64,000 nucleotides of DNA from Ophioderma brevispina (GCA_023653785.1 JAMKCH010058336.1:1-64000); one strand, 5' to 3'. Positions 11,822 to 23,845 are shown, counted from the first letter of the stretch. Numbers and translations: made by a program. The notes: a model not told the origin generated them from the sequence alone.

Positions 11822-11946
11822 GGACCAAAACTTGCTTCACAAATACAACACTCTGGCAAAAACTACTTTGATTATCTAAAGGAACCAACTTCAAAAAGTG
11901 CTTATATGTCACCAATAGTAGAGGAAGAAATAATAAAAATTGTTAA
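11822..11946 (+). pseudogene. LINE ORF2 fragment, endonuclease-RT linker
   Basis: An open frame runs from the A run to a stop at 12098-12100. Its first ~40 residues read like the linker between endonuclease and reverse transcriptase of a non-LTR retrotransposon: GPKLASQI, then about 15 residues, then MSPIVEEEIIKIVKT. In intact elements this is followed by an N/K-rich stretch and the start of the RT domain. Here similarity stops near AGACTAAAAAC, where the duplicated non-LINE unit begins. It is therefore a truncated retroelement piece fused to unrelated sequence. The recognition is from memory of the family pattern and has not been searched. Confidence 0.55.
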
Positions 11947-12309
11947 GACTAAAAACAAACAATTTAAAGTTAATTGTAGTGTGGACCATATCGGATGGAT
12001 CATGTCATATTTGGCCCAGATAATATCTACAGATAAGAATGCCCAAAGTTTTCTTGACGGTAAAGATAGAATGTACACTTCAGTCAAACATTGTTTATAA
12101 TGTTTAGTGATGTTTATTGTGGTTAAAAAGGAAATCCAGTATAAGCCAAAATAAAATCAATACCTGCAGCATTTACAATCCACAAGGAAATACTAGTGAC
12201 CATATAACTGTTTGACTTCAAACTTCTGACAATTAAGTTCAGGTAATTTAGGTTCATCAGTCCATGGAAATTAAACAGGACCTCGGGACTGCCGTCTGCT
12301 AAACTGGAA
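11946..12309 (+). repeat. Direct duplication 1, copy B
   Basis: Second copy of 11453-11800, with an extra ~16 bp near 12175-12192. It continues into unique sequence (CACTATTCTGG), whereas copy A is cut off at the A run. Confidence 0.9.
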
Positions 12310-12700
12310 CACTATTCTGGTCAAAGTACAAACGGGCTGAGGTTGAATGGTAAGAAACCTACAGAGGAAAAACAAAAATGATAAGGGCCCTAAGAAAAGA
12401 CTGCTTTGTACTGGTTGGTTGGTCGGTTTGTGGCATGTCAATTCAGATTAAAATGTTATTGCACAATAAGGGAGCAACAATAAGCCACCAAAATTGTATT
12501 GTATTTGCAAATCAATAATCAGTCAAACTTTCATATGTACAAAGTATTTTCATTGGGCTAGGTGTAGCATTGTTCATAAAGAATGGATCGACTGCCATGG
12601 ATCCGATGGAGCTCCATGAGTTGGTAGAAGGAGGTAGATCGTTTTCTGGCATGGGGCGGACTACATTACGATGTGATGAATCAGAGTGGTCTATGGAGTA

Positions 12701-12976
12701 ATCCCACAATGCACCAGTTTTGGGAATTTTACTTCAATAAGGCCATGTGATCCAAAAAAATCCTATTTTAAATTATAAAATCTTGACTTTACACTAAATT
12801 TAGCCCACAAAGCACTAGTACTAAGGATTTTTTTATAATGATCATGAAATGTTTTTTAGTCCTTAAACTTCTTAAAACACTTTATCCTTAAGTACTGACA
12901 CATTTTTAGTAAAGATAGTATAGGCACATTGCCAATTTGCTATGGGTTGGTTCAAAACACCCGCTCGGGTGATGTA
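12701..12976 (+). mobile_element. C1 MITE, empty-site copy
   Basis: Starts ATCCCACAATGCACC and ends near GGTTCAAAACACCC. It shares the whole C1 body with 8494-9167 but reads straight through GTCCTTAAACTTCTT where that copy holds T4. The left terminus is shorter than in the other copies. Confidence 0.7.
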
Positions 12977-15079
12977 AGAACTAATTGCAAAATGAGAATT
13001 TACCAGTTCAATTGTCAACGGATTGCATAATTGTGGCAAATAAGCTTGGCTTGAATGATTTAGATGGTTGACGGAATTATCGGATAATTTGTGTCATATA
13101 GTTCTACATGCATGTGTGAGGGCAGGCGACGTGACCCCCACCTTCTCATTTGGAAACTAAATTATTGGCTTGGGTGAGAGGGATTTAAAATTAGTTATGT
13201 TCCTCGAGTACATCTTTATCCAGATGGTCACCGGAACTGTCGTAACGAATCTTCCAACAGGCCAATCGACCAAAGTCACATTTCGAGAGCTCGGCGATTG
13301 AAGGTTTCGAGAATTATGAACTTGCATATCTAAAATTTGAAACCATTTTAGGAAAAGAATTTTATGGGCCATTGTGGACATTGAAACGTTCTTCATTTTT
13401 GAGCAACTTGACACGTCAATTATAATGGTGTTTTCATTGGTCAAATTTAATTACTAAGGGATTGGTCTGTTTGCAAAAAACTAAAAAACGTCCTCTTTTC
13501 TTTGTTATTTTTGCTTTTTTGCTTGTCAAAGGAGACAAATGCACATTGAGCTGTTTGGCGTACTCAAACAAAGAGTCGATCGATCGCCTAAGGCGGCGGT
13601 ATTCAACATGTTGAACATACTTTTTGCCTGCGGAGGCGCTAGGAAATGGAAATGACTATGCTTTTGTACGGTTTTCTAAGGTGTCATTGTCTCTTACAGG
13701 CAAAATAATTGGCCAGTGAAGATAGAAAAGATGAAAAAAATAAAAAACTTAAAAAACTTTTTATTTTGTATTAATTGAATTTAATCAAATATTTAATACT
13801 CAATGATCAAAATATAATGCATCAAGCTATACATATTACAGTTAATTTGATGGAACCCTTTTACGGGTTTGTTGGAAGGAATTGCTAGCCAGAATTTTCT
13901 TGTAAATTATACATTTTTTCTGGGGAAACGTTAAGTACTTAATCGTATAATTGAAAATTTCATAATACTGAATGTCCGTAATGTTGATTCTCGAAAAAAT
14001 TCGAAGAAAAGCTCCAGTTGTAGCCGTTTTATACGCCTGGTAAATGGAAATTAAAATTTACAGTATTATGCTGATTCCAAATTTAGCATCGCCCACATGT
14101 GTAAGTACAAAAAGGAAGTCCAACGCGTTATGTCTAGCGTTGAAACCCGGGTTTGTGAACTTTATGGACAGAATAACTTTTAATACAAAATATAAATTGA
14201 CTTGATAGTAAGATAAAGCTTTCTTCTTGATTAACTAGTGATCTTTGATTTCCTTTTACTCTACAAAAAGTATCAAAATTACACCTTAAGCAATAAACAG
14301 ATAAACACAAACTCTTCCACTTAACGTTTATATTAAATTTACGAGGCGTTACGACGAAATCATCTTAATCTAATGATCGACACATACAACACGTTGTTTA
14401 TAATGAATACTGTGATTTTCAGTACAATTAAACTAAAAACAGCGCTTTAATCTAGGGTATTCTTTTACATTTTAGTTATTAAATTTCATGTAGTTCCAAC
14501 TGTCACTGAAAATAAATACAAGATTTTGTAGGGCTCTTATACTGTCAAGTAACGAAACCAAGGAAGCGTATATTAGCACTTAGTGTCGAAATGAACTATC
14601 TAAAAATCGTAAAAATAAACGACTTCGGAGGGTATCAGAACAATTTGAAATGCAAATTGATATTCACATGGATATTATTTAATTTTGTCATCAAACAGAT
14701 CATTGCGTATCTGTTTCACCTTTGGAGTTCATAGCACTCTTACGAGTAGTTGATCTTATATTCTGGTGTTCTGAACAACTTCTGTGAGTAAAAAAATAAC
14801 CATTTTGAGGTAAGCGGCAGTTTGCCAACAAAGGATTTTGACGTTGATTTCAATTCAAATTGCCAAATTTCTGATTATCAAAGGGGTATTTAGTGAAAAT
14901 GCAGAATGAGATTTTCTATGTTAAAATCGTTCGTTATTGAATTGAAGGAAAATAATTCCTGCAATAAGCGTAATCGGGTTGCATTGCAATTTTATTGAAT
15001 AATTTCAATGGGTAATATTTTAAGTTACATTAATCAGGTTTTTAATTGAGATGGCTGAAAAATGTGGAATGCATAATTT
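12977..15079. other. Repeat-poor AT-rich sequence
   Basis: No recognised gene or repeat boundary. Possible splice-like signals cannot be judged without transcripts. This could be intronic or intergenic. Confidence 0.4.
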
Positions 15080-15085
15080 GTGTAC

Positions 15086-15337
15086 ATGACTCCAAAACCA
15101 CATTACTTTATTGCGTTTATTCTAGTAACACAGATAAATTCTCAAGTTAGTGAAATTTCATTAATCAACGAAGTTGCTGGAACTCAAAATAATATCGTCG
15201 GTATGTGGGAAAATTTAGGAAAGAAAAGAGGAAAACGAAAAGATTTTGATGATCTGGGTTTACATATTATTGATCTTAACCCTCGTCTTCCTAAGGGGGA
15301 GGGGGTTTTTAGACACCCCTTCAGTTTACCCGGCTAG
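15086..15337 (+). CDS. Speculative secreted-peptide ORF or exon
   Basis: An ATG at 15086 opens an 83-residue frame ending in TAG at 15335-15337. Residues 1-19 have a basic/polar start (MTPKPHY) and a short hydrophobic core (FIAFILV), as in a weak signal peptide. Next come VSEISL (residues 21-26), N/V-rich sequence, MWENL, then GKKRGKRK (45-52), which looks like prohormone-convertase sites with a glycine amide donor. VSEI-x-L matches the receptor-activating N-terminus of vertebrate parathyroid-hormone-family peptides, but the resemblance beyond it is weak. The last ~25 residues run into G/C-run sequence and are probably not coding. Frames of this length arise by chance in this window, so this is a candidate only; it could be one exon or nothing. 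Confidence 0.2.
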   Translation: MTPKPHYFIAFILVTQINSQVSEISLINEVAGTQNNIVGMWENLGKKRGKRKDFDDLGLHIIDLNPRLPKGEGVFRHPFSLPG

Positions 15338-15612
15338 CTAACGCCCCCTTTTTGGTCCAGATTATTTAATGTTAATTGTCAATTGACATTTATTCGCTCA
15401 CTTTTATCCAAAAGGCAAAATCCACCGGGGTCTAGGAAAGATAAAGGTGATCCCAAAGACAAGTTAGGAATAATCACATTTTCATGAGGGAAATGACTAG
15501 TTATATATAATGAGACATTTTAGTGCTATAAGTAAGGTGTTGGGTCGCTAAAAATTGACGAACTATCAATTTCCACCCTATATTCCGTATTTTCGCACTT
15601 TCCTCTAACATA

Positions 15613-15631
15613 TGACGTCATAGTGACGTCA
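15613..15631. promoter_or_regulatory. Paired CRE palindromes
   Basis: TGACGTCA occurs at 15613-15620 and again at 15624-15631. The start-to-start distance is 11 bp, about one helical turn. This is the full cAMP-response element consensus bound by CREB/ATF bZIP factors. Function is inferred from sequence only. Confidence 0.45.
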
Positions 15632-15864
15632 TAATGGGGATGTTGGTACTATTTGGTTACAAATGGAATTAAGAAACACTAAGCTAGATTCTTGGTACCA
15701 AATTTACAGGATCGGATGTTCAGTAACGGAAACACAGGGGGGTGGTAAACCACCCCACCCCCTTCGGGAGTTTTGTTTAGAAAAACAGGGCTCGGGTAGA
15801 CACGGTTAATTTGGATTAAATTAATCATGTAAGTAACTTTTAAACAGGTAGGCTATCTACTATG

Positions 15865-15945
15865 ACTAGACTAGGAATCAAACCTGTGACCCTCTGATAT
15901 GAACCAAATTACCTAATAACCACGATACTATGCTACCATAAAGGG
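15865..15945 (-). repeat. tRNA-derived SINE head
   Basis: The minus strand shows TGGTAGCATAGTATCGTGGT (A-box region, plus about 15919-15938) and CAGGTTTGATTCCT (B-box, plus about 15871-15884) at tRNA-like spacing. I do not see a clean cloverleaf with intact acceptor stem. A SINE relic is more likely than a tRNA gene. Confidence 0.55.
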
Positions 15946-17198
15946 ATTATATAAGAACATTAAATTTATGTATATACATTAGTTCCTTCAAATAAAAACT
16001 ATGTTAAATTTTAAAATGGACAAATATAATACCAAAAAATAAGGGTTCAACAGTTTCTATGAAGTGAAAGTAGGCTATAATTAGTGCTTGTTGGACCTTT
16101 ATGGTGTTATACAAGTTGTCTTGTGCCAATGGTTGTTATAACTTTGAATTACCACCTTAGCTGATTTGAATCTTTTACTTTATTACAACTCAACATTCAA
16201 TTAATAGGCAGAACCAGGTGTAAAACTGATATAAAATGTACTATTTTTTTCACATTTACCGTAACTTAAACATGTATGTTAGCTATGTTGGTGTTATCAT
16301 TCTCAAATGAAATAAGGGTATTTGTGAAATTATCTCATGAAACATATACGTTGCATCATTACAAAATAAAGATCTTTACTATATGTCTCAAAAACAATAA
16401 AAAATTAATAATAAAATAAACTCAACTGCGCGGGATTCAAAACTGATAAACGTAGGCTATTTTTGCCGTGCTCAGCGTCCGGATCGTCGCTTAGACCGTC
16501 AAGAAATCCTACAATCTACGTCTGGTAGACACATGCAGCTAAAATGCCTTTTTTGTTTATCCCACTACTAACATGCTCTTGTATTTACGAAATAACGTGC
16601 GCTTCACAGTAAAGGTTAAAAAAGACAATACTTAACCGTAATTAAAAAATATAGTAAATACTTTTTTCAAAGAGGCTCGTATTTGAACTTTGAATTATAT
16701 CAGCATTGGTTATACACCATTATGGTTCTCAATTATAATTATTTTACATAAAAAAACGTAAATCTATGGAAATACTGTAATTCTGCCAACAAATCCCATA
16801 AACCACAGCTTTTATAGTTTCCATTCAAATTCACTTTATATTTTACAGTTTAAATGCATATGTTTTAACCAAAATTAACTGAATTTTACAGTATATAACC
16901 GTAAAATTTTGGTTTTTTTTTTGACATTTGTGGATATGCCCTACTAGTTAGAATTTCGTCAGTGCTTTTTTTCTCTACAACATTCACAATCTCTGTAATA
17001 CTCGCCTTAATATATATTTTTCAGTGTTTTGATTGAATCAGTTTTTTACAGTATACTGTACTTTTCACAGTAATATTCGGCAGAATTGCTGTCATTTAAA
17101 TACTTGGAAAATTTATAATCTTTTTAGTGTGGCAAAAACGTCTCAGATACAGCTTCACACATTGTACTAATATAACCTTCGACCAGACTCTCTATTAG
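15946..17198. other. AT-rich sequence with TTTTACAGTA motifs
   Basis: No gene recognised. Several TTTTACAGT or ACAGTATA motifs (about 16846, 16885, 17045) hint at decayed TA-flanked MITEs, but I cannot pair the termini. Confidence 0.35.
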
Positions 17199-17213
17199 CC
17201 CCCCCCCCCCCCC
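17199..17213 (+). repeat. Poly-C tract (C15)
   Basis: Fifteen C residues followed by GTGTTG. Confidence 0.9.
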
Positions 17214-19200
17214 GTGTTGATCAAGCGAGAATGAATCTTGCAGTAACTTTGTATCCCATTGATCGATAGATCACTTAATAAACAGCCGTGCGGTGGTTTT
17301 CGATACAAGCAAACAGACGAATGCAGATTGGTCTGTTTGGAAGACTTTCATTGGCGTTTGGGTATGATTCCCCAAATTTGAAAATCTATTTATCTAAAAT
17401 TGGAATGTTTAGTTTTCGCTCAATATTTGGTATCATGAAAAGAGCTTGTTATATAGTTATCATAATATGCAAAAAACTCAATTCGCCAAAATGTTCGATT
17501 GGCCTGTTTGGAAGACCCATGACTATATGACAGAGTAATTCAAATATTTCAACTTCAAGAGAAAAAAATTTAAAACAAAGCCTACCTATGGTAAAACACT
17601 GAACTTCTCAAGACAACATACACATTGGGCACATTTTACAGAACTTGGAAAAGGAGTAAATATCAAAAATATTATATTATATGCCCTCTTTAATGGATCT
17701 GCCATATACCCATAATTCCATAGTGGTACTATAAATAGTCTCATGAACAAGCTCCAGTCCTGTTGCCTCACGTAAAATTGGGTATGTTTTCGAAGTTGCA
17801 AACAGCTAGGGCTGATATCAAAGTTAAAAGTACAATTGACTTAATTCTTTGTTATCTCTCAAAACATTATTAAAATCTGTGAAGTTTATTTTGATCAACA
17901 ATGGGAAATTTAACACACCCATAATGATATCAGTCTTGGTGAAGTAAATTCACCGATTTCATTCCTATTTTGCCACTGCTAATTGTAGATACAAATCCGA
18001 ATGTTCCACTAACATCTTCAAATAAGGTTCACACGCGCTCCCACGCCCTCGCACACATACAAGTGACAGCGACACAAATCATCTATGCACTGTCTAATCA
18101 AAAAGGGCTTATTTCAATGATGTATGAAAAGAAGAGCTATGTGTCTTCTTTTCTGAAACTTCACTGAAGTTTGAAATCGAAATAACCTGCAGAAGAAATG
18201 ACTTGTAGTCTTAACTCGCAGTCATGCATTAGCACTCAACAGGGTACTCTCAATATTTGGAGTTATTCACATTTCTCACTAATCATTTCAATGGTGACGT
18301 GCACAATACGTGCCAATAAAAAGGTAGTTTAACTTACCTTTAAAAAGCTGTCTTTTATTTCCCTCTATGACGATGACAAGTATGAAAAATTATTCGGGCA
18401 ACCTGCCAGAATACTTTGCCTCGCTGGGCTTTAGTTTCTTTACAAATTGGGACCTAAACACGTGCACAAATTTAATGATCTGTGCAGAGTGCAGAAGGCA
18501 GAAAAAAATTGCGTCTGTCAGGCTGAAAACAGTCAGCTACTCATGCTACGTGATGCGCTTTGACTGCTTTCATTTTTGCAACAATACAAATTCACTGCGG
18601 CATACAATAATTCCTGACATCAACAGATAATTTTGGCATTGTTGCGCAATGAATTTCCCATTGAAATCCGCACTTTTTCAATATTTATTTCAACAAAAAG
18701 AGCAAATATAATCAACTGAAAATCGGGTCACGATTCTTGCAAAATAATTTTTGATGACTTTCAGTCTTTTTTTTATGGCGGGTCATAAAACGGAGGGCAT
18801 TTCATGCTAGATTTTTGCTTGGAATGTATAAGAATGTATTTTGAAGTATATCTCTTTTGAGTACTGAAAAGACAGGAACTAAATGTGGCCAAAAAGTCTA
18901 AGAGTGAGTTTGCTAAATAAAAAAAAAAAAGAAATGCACTTAAATGCTATGTACACAGGATGTGAAGACAAACTTTTTCTTGGCCTAAAGGGGCATGGGA
19001 AATAGGAAATCACAGTATATAAGTACATAAACAATAATAGCCAGTGATAGAATTGACATATGAACAGATGACTAGTACTTTCTTTGTGTGGAAAACCTCT
19101 CTGTATGGTACTGTTTCTATTTTCTATGAAATTCCTCATCCTTTATGCATAATTTTTACAAAGTATTTCATGTTATAATATTTCATTGATCATCTGTCGA
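17214..19200. other. Unannotated sequence
   Basis: GTCTGTTTGGAAGAC (about 17331) and a near copy GGCCTGTTTGGAAGAC (about 17501) recur 170 bp apart. Otherwise there is no recognisable gene or repeat. Confidence 0.4.
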
Positions 19201-19204
19201 TTGG

Positions 19205-19525
19205 GCTTGTTTCAGTATAACTATGTGATTTTTGCCCTGATGTAAAGCTCCCCATCACAAATATCCTATCTGAAAGGATTAGCTGATAAATGCTTCTTTG
19301 GTAGCCAAAATTTTGAAAATTCCTAATTTCGTAATAGGAGCAAATAACGAATTAGCCTAGGCCTATGTTTTATATTGCTATATAGCAAATCAAATCACCT
19401 TTTTTCTCTCTTTTAACATTCTGTAGCCAAATAAAACGTAAGAAATCTAATGCAAAATCTAACTCATATAAATTACTTATTGGCCAATAATCTGGGTGCC
19501 TCAAAATCTCTCGTTGCACCTTTAA
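19205..19525 (-). mobile_element. T2 MITE, left end decayed
   Basis: The right end AAATCTCTCGTTGCACCTTTAA is a T2 terminus with TTAA at 19522-19525. The interior matches the T2 copies at 26765 and 54206: TGATGTAAAGCT, GAAAGGATTAGCTGA, GGAGCAAATAACGAA. The opposite terminus is not recognisable. Confidence 0.65.
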
Positions 19526-20732
19526 ACAAATAATCGCTTTGGTCCGAGGCTTTGGTTCTACAAAGTTGTTTGGTCAATTGAATATAGGTTCTTCAGTAAA
19601 TCAATTTCTTTTTCTCTGCAGCTAGCCTACTGAGATCAATTGTTTGTGTTTCTTTGGAGAAGAACTAATCAAGACTCCCAATTAGTGGTCACGACTTGCT
19701 TATAAGCGGAATCTTTCCTATTTTCAACATCCTGACGCCATTTTTGCCATTACCTCATCAGTAATGCCCATTTAAGTGGTTTATATTTAAACACTGCAAT
19801 GCTGCTATTATATAAACACAGTGTTAGGTTATGTTTGGTAGTTTATCAGCATTCACTTCCGAATTCGTGGTCAAAGTAATGCAAAACTGTTTTTTGGGCA
19901 ATGATTATTTTTAAGGAAGAAGGCTGGCATGAGGACTTAATCTGGTTGGGGGGGGGGGTGGCTAATGAATCAAAAATTCTTACCCATGTCTACGCTGATA
20001 AGTTTTTTTTTTTTTAAAAGGGTAGGCCCTATGATTTTCTAGGATTCCCTCAAATCTATCAAATTTTTGAGCCCGCAGAAAATGTAAAACACTTTGAACC
20101 ATATTTTAAGCCAGTTTTCAGAAAAAAATGGACCTATGTCCAAGGATTTCTTATGAAAATTGAACCATGCATGTCTAAGGATTTTGTGTGAAAAAGTAAT
20201 CCAAGAGCCACCCCCTGCCCAAGGTGATCTTCACTTATCTAATAACTGTTGTAACAAAGTTCATGTTACCAAAAATAAGGGGTACTCTTTACTACTCCAT
20301 TGAACACAAATGACCACAGGGACATCACCAATTAGAGTCTTGTTTCCCTTTTTTTTTCATGCCAATTTTCGTAAGATTGGGCCCTTTTTTCAATAACTTC
20401 CTTAACTTGTTAGAAAAATCAGACTGATTTCTTCACTTGTGAGTCAAAATTTCACTGATTTGCCAACAGTCCAATATTTTGCAAAAAAATAGCAATACTT
20501 TTAAATTTGGCTCAAAATCTGCATTCCTTCAAAATGTTCTCCTATCTGTGGAGTCTTAGTACAACAAACCTCTTTAATTTGGACATGGACTGACTCTTCA
20601 AGTGACTAATCTTAGAATATGAAATCAGTCTTGCCTATGATTTGTTATGTGAAACCTGAAGTTTTTTTTTTTAAGTACAATGTCACTCCATCAAAAATGC
20701 CATGAATCATCCAAGTAAAATAAAAAAATGTT
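19526..20732. other. Unannotated sequence
   Basis: Contains G and T runs (19949-19958, about 20005-20015). No recognised gene. Confidence 0.4.
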
Positions 20733-21397
20733 TTAAAGAGACCCCCACTGGGGGGCAAACATTTTTTTATTTACATTTGTATTTTTTGTTTAGTTTTTTT
20801 TTTTAAAAAAAAAAAAAAAACTTTTTATTTTTTTACAAGCTTTTTTTTGTATTTTTGGAAACAATAGTGCACCCTCATGATTTTAAAAAGGACAAAGGAA
20901 GATTTTTCCAAATCGATATTTTTTGCATGGTTGTTAAGGCTTTTTATATACAAAGCCCCCACCCGAATATGATTAAACCAATTGCTTTCTTATGGGTAAC
21001 AGATGATGTTAATACTTTAATATCGCCGGCGACGTTAAATTCGCAGACGACGAAAATGGCGTTTACAACAAGAACACGTCTGCCGTGTGCATGTTTCCAC
21101 GCTATGCACCCTGTTTGACCGGACCGGTCTATAACCTTTTGTGGTTTAATATCCGTGAGTTGAGCAAAAATAATTCATGTAATATACACATTGGTTGATT
21201 AAAGTTATGGAAAACTAAAGGTTGGCCTACAAATTAACCTGGATGTCTTTATTCCTCATTCAATGTCCCTATCTGTTTTGGGTATACTTATTTTTTATGT
21301 GTAAAAGATACCTCTGTTATTCCAATGGCCTAGACTATCATTTGAGAGCAAATTTAAGAAATTTCATATTTTGTGAAAATGTGCCAGTGCCGCTTTA
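20733..21397 (+). mobile_element. T3 MITE with AT-rich insertion
   Basis: TTAA lies at 20733-20736 and 21394-21397. The right end GTGCCAGTGCCGCTTTAA matches the T3 copy at 56668-57212. Shared interior includes AAATCGATATTTTT, GCATGGTTGT, TTTATATACAAA and CGCCGGCGACG. Compared with that copy, the left part carries extra low-complexity sequence around a T11-A16 palindromic run (20794-20820). Its longest open frame is not conserved in the sister copy. Confidence 0.7.
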
Positions 21398-22002
21398 AAG
21401 TGAAATTGATGTATAATATCAAGGAAACTCTGATTGGCTAGCACCTCTTTTGTTCACTCCACAGATGTTTTTGTTTTCTTGATGAGAACGATTCTGGAAT
21501 TTCACTGTTTGTCACTTTGTCTGGGGTGTCAATTTATCTATGGTGTAATTACACATACTAACTACATAAACATCCAGCATATTGTGTGATCTCAAAATGT
21601 ATAAAACTTATAATCACAATCATATTCATACATAAACTCACACACATGTTATTATTGCATTTATCAGTAGAGTTCTAATTTATTCTGAACCATTTCTAGT
21701 GTTATTTACAAAGCTTTACCTATCATAACTTAATGAGGAGGAGCTATATATTTATAGTTGTCGCGTAATTGATATAAAGAGATAAAACAATTAACCATCA
21801 TTATCTGTCTCGTTGACTTTGACCCTATTTGCATATCAATAACGGAAGGGTAGCTTGATAACAGTACCGTTGTATCATTTGAATCTGACATTTTACCATT
21901 TTTGGTATACCTAGTTACAGATACAGCTAGCTCTAGACTCCATTGACAATTTTGTTGTTATGACTTATCCAAGATAACACACACAAAGATAGAGTTTAAC
22001 AA
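21398..22002. other. Unannotated sequence
   Basis: No recognised gene or repeat. Confidence 0.4.
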
Positions 22003-22354
22003 TTAAAGGTCCATGGTCTGATCGCTAATATCCTCGTCCCAGGAACCCCAGATTTTACCGAAGTGGTCAATATTTTGATATCAGAAGAAAGCTACTATTT
22101 TTCTTATTTACTCTGTGAAATCTTAGGGCTAAAAGATGTTTGGTTTGGAAGTTATGAGCCAAAATGTGCCCCATTTTGGTCGACCAATATTAATTTAACA
22201 CAGTACTCTATGTGATTACAAAATCTTGTTTTTAGCTCTCACTTCAAAACGGGTTGAAATATCGGCAAGAAACTTTACAGATGGGGTTTTGGGGTGAAGG
22301 CCATTCTATCAAGATGAACAAATTATAGACTTAAATCGGGCCATCCCCCTTTAA
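22003..22354 (+). mobile_element. T1 MITE, full copy
   Basis: TTAA lies at 22003-22006 and 22351-22354. Starts AGGTCCATGGTCTGATCGCT and ends GGGCCATCCCCCT before TTAA. It is the best-preserved T1 in the window by eye and is non-coding. Confidence 0.85.
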
Positions 22355-22581
22355 AGGTCCACGACCCTAGCGCTAATAGCCTCATTGAAAGAGTACCCCT
22401 TTCTGGTCAACCAATATTAATAATTTTACAGTGTTCTATGAGACTTAAAAAATCTCATTTTTAGCTCTCGTATCAAAACGGATTGAAATAATCGTGTGAA
22501 ATTTTACATATGGGATATGCAGTCAAAATCATTCAATGACGATGAAAGTTTATATAATTCAATTGGGCCATCCCACTTTAA
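22351..22581 (+). mobile_element. T1 MITE, internally deleted, tandem with the previous copy
   Basis: Starts AGGTCCACGACCCTAGCGCT directly at the TTAA that ends the previous T1, and ends GGGCCATCCCACT plus TTAA at 22578-22581. About 120 bp of the left half is missing. The two copies share one TTAA, consistent with insertion into a terminal TTAA. Confidence 0.8.
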
Positions 22582-22720
22582 ATTTCACAGGCACGTTATT
22601 TTTTCCTTTTCACTACTTTTGCCACAGGTTTCAATTGGTACAAAATAATGTGCTATTATTATTTTAAGCACTTGTATACACAGCCAGCAATTGTGGTCAA
22701 GTAATCTCGATACTCAATAG

Positions 22721-23402
22721 GTGTGTTTCTATTGGGACCATTTACCGGAAAAGAGAAGGATAAGGGATTAAATATGCTCATAGGAAACTGACCTCCCTCA
22801 CTATTTACCGGTAAATCAACCCGGCAAATTTTTCCTTCTCGAGGAAGGAAAATAGCGGCGTCGCTTACCGGTAAATACCAATAGAAACACACTCTGTTCC
22901 GCGACAGGCGCATACAGGCAAGAAAACGGAAATTGATAATGCCGTGTGATTACAATCGACGATAGGCCCTACGAGTGGACGCGAAGACTAGAGAGATGAG
23001 GGCCAGGATTCGGCAGTGCCTCCTCGATCTTACGTAAATCGCCTCTCGCCGCTTGTACAATTCCATGTACCTTCGAACCCTTCTCTGACGTTCACGAACA
23101 TTTAACCCATCTAACCTATCATTTGCCTCTAAATTTTGACTTAAAATGTCAAAATCGACATCAATCCTACTATCACAGGTCCCGCCATATTTTTGTTGCA
23201 ACGATCAACCCACAATGCTTTGCATTGACCTTGGTGTACGACCTTTTGCCGGCAAAGTTTAATGTGGAGTTGATCGACAGCAGCCAGGGAGTATTTACCG
23301 GTAAACAGCGCTCAATAGAAACTGACCGTTATCCACCTTTTCCTTGCTCTTTCCCGGTAAGAGATTTACCGGCAAAATGCTGGATCTTCAATAGAAACAC
23401 GC
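22721..23402. mobile_element. TTTACCGG fold-back element (H1 family)
   Basis: Termini GTGTGTTTCTATTGGG (left) and CAATAGAAACACGC (right) are inverted. Extra CAATAGAAAC copies lie at about 22879 and 23311, so a 172-bp unit at 22721-22893 is itself bounded by inverted ends. The palindrome TTTACCGGTAAA or a close variant recurs near 22803, 22866 and 23294. A relative with the same design is at 50899-51525. Confidence 0.65.
22950..23198 (-). pseudogene. Arg-rich open frame inside the H1 element
   Basis: A minus-strand frame of about 80 codons without an ATG at its 5' end lies wholly inside the fold-back element. It is rich in arginine: VRERQRRVRRYMELYKRRE, then RILALISLVF, then RRAYRRL. This resembles the basic, hydrophobic N-terminal segments of PIF/Harbinger-type nucleases, but there is no DDE motif or any other domain. 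It may be a transposase remnant captured in a non-autonomous element, or chance. Confidence 0.25.
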
Positions 23403-23502
23403 TTATAATGTGTCCGATAGAAAAATTATTATTTATTATACAACTCCACTATAAACCTGCTCTGTCATAATGAGTTATTAAAGATCTGCTAAAATGGGAG
23501 TT

Positions 23503-23845
23503 TTAAAGGTCCATGGTTCGATCGCTAATAGCCTCGTCCTCAGAATCCCATATTTTACCGGAAGTGGTCAAGTTTTGGTATCAGAAGAAAACTACTCATT
23601 AGTGTGAAATCTTAGAGCTAAATGTATGTTTGAGTTTGGAAGTTATGAGTGAAAATGTGCCCCATTTTGGTCGAACAGTATTAATTTACACAGTACTCTA
23701 TGGGGCTTACAAAATCATGTTTTTCACTCGCACATCAAAACGGATTGAAATATTGGTGCAAAACTTTATAGATGGGGTTTTGGGGTGAAGGCCATTCTAA
23801 CAAGATGAAAACTTCATATTCTTAAATTGGGTCATCCCCCTTTAA
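23503..23845 (+). mobile_element. T1 MITE, full copy
   Basis: TTAA lies at 23503-23506 and 23842-23845. It starts AGGTCCATGGTTCGATCGCT and ends GGGTCATCCCCCT. Same body as 22003-22354. Confidence 0.85.

Noticed and set aside
12512..12709. Ser/Pro-rich minus frame and an open plus frame abutting the C1 element
   Set aside because: Protein-like by eye on either strand, but no family is recognised and neither strand is favoured. It could be a gene fragment cut by the MITE; the evidence is insufficient.
20855..21118. 87-codon frame inside the T3 element
   Set aside because: The sister T3 copy at 56668-57212 does not keep the frame, so it is not a conserved coding region.
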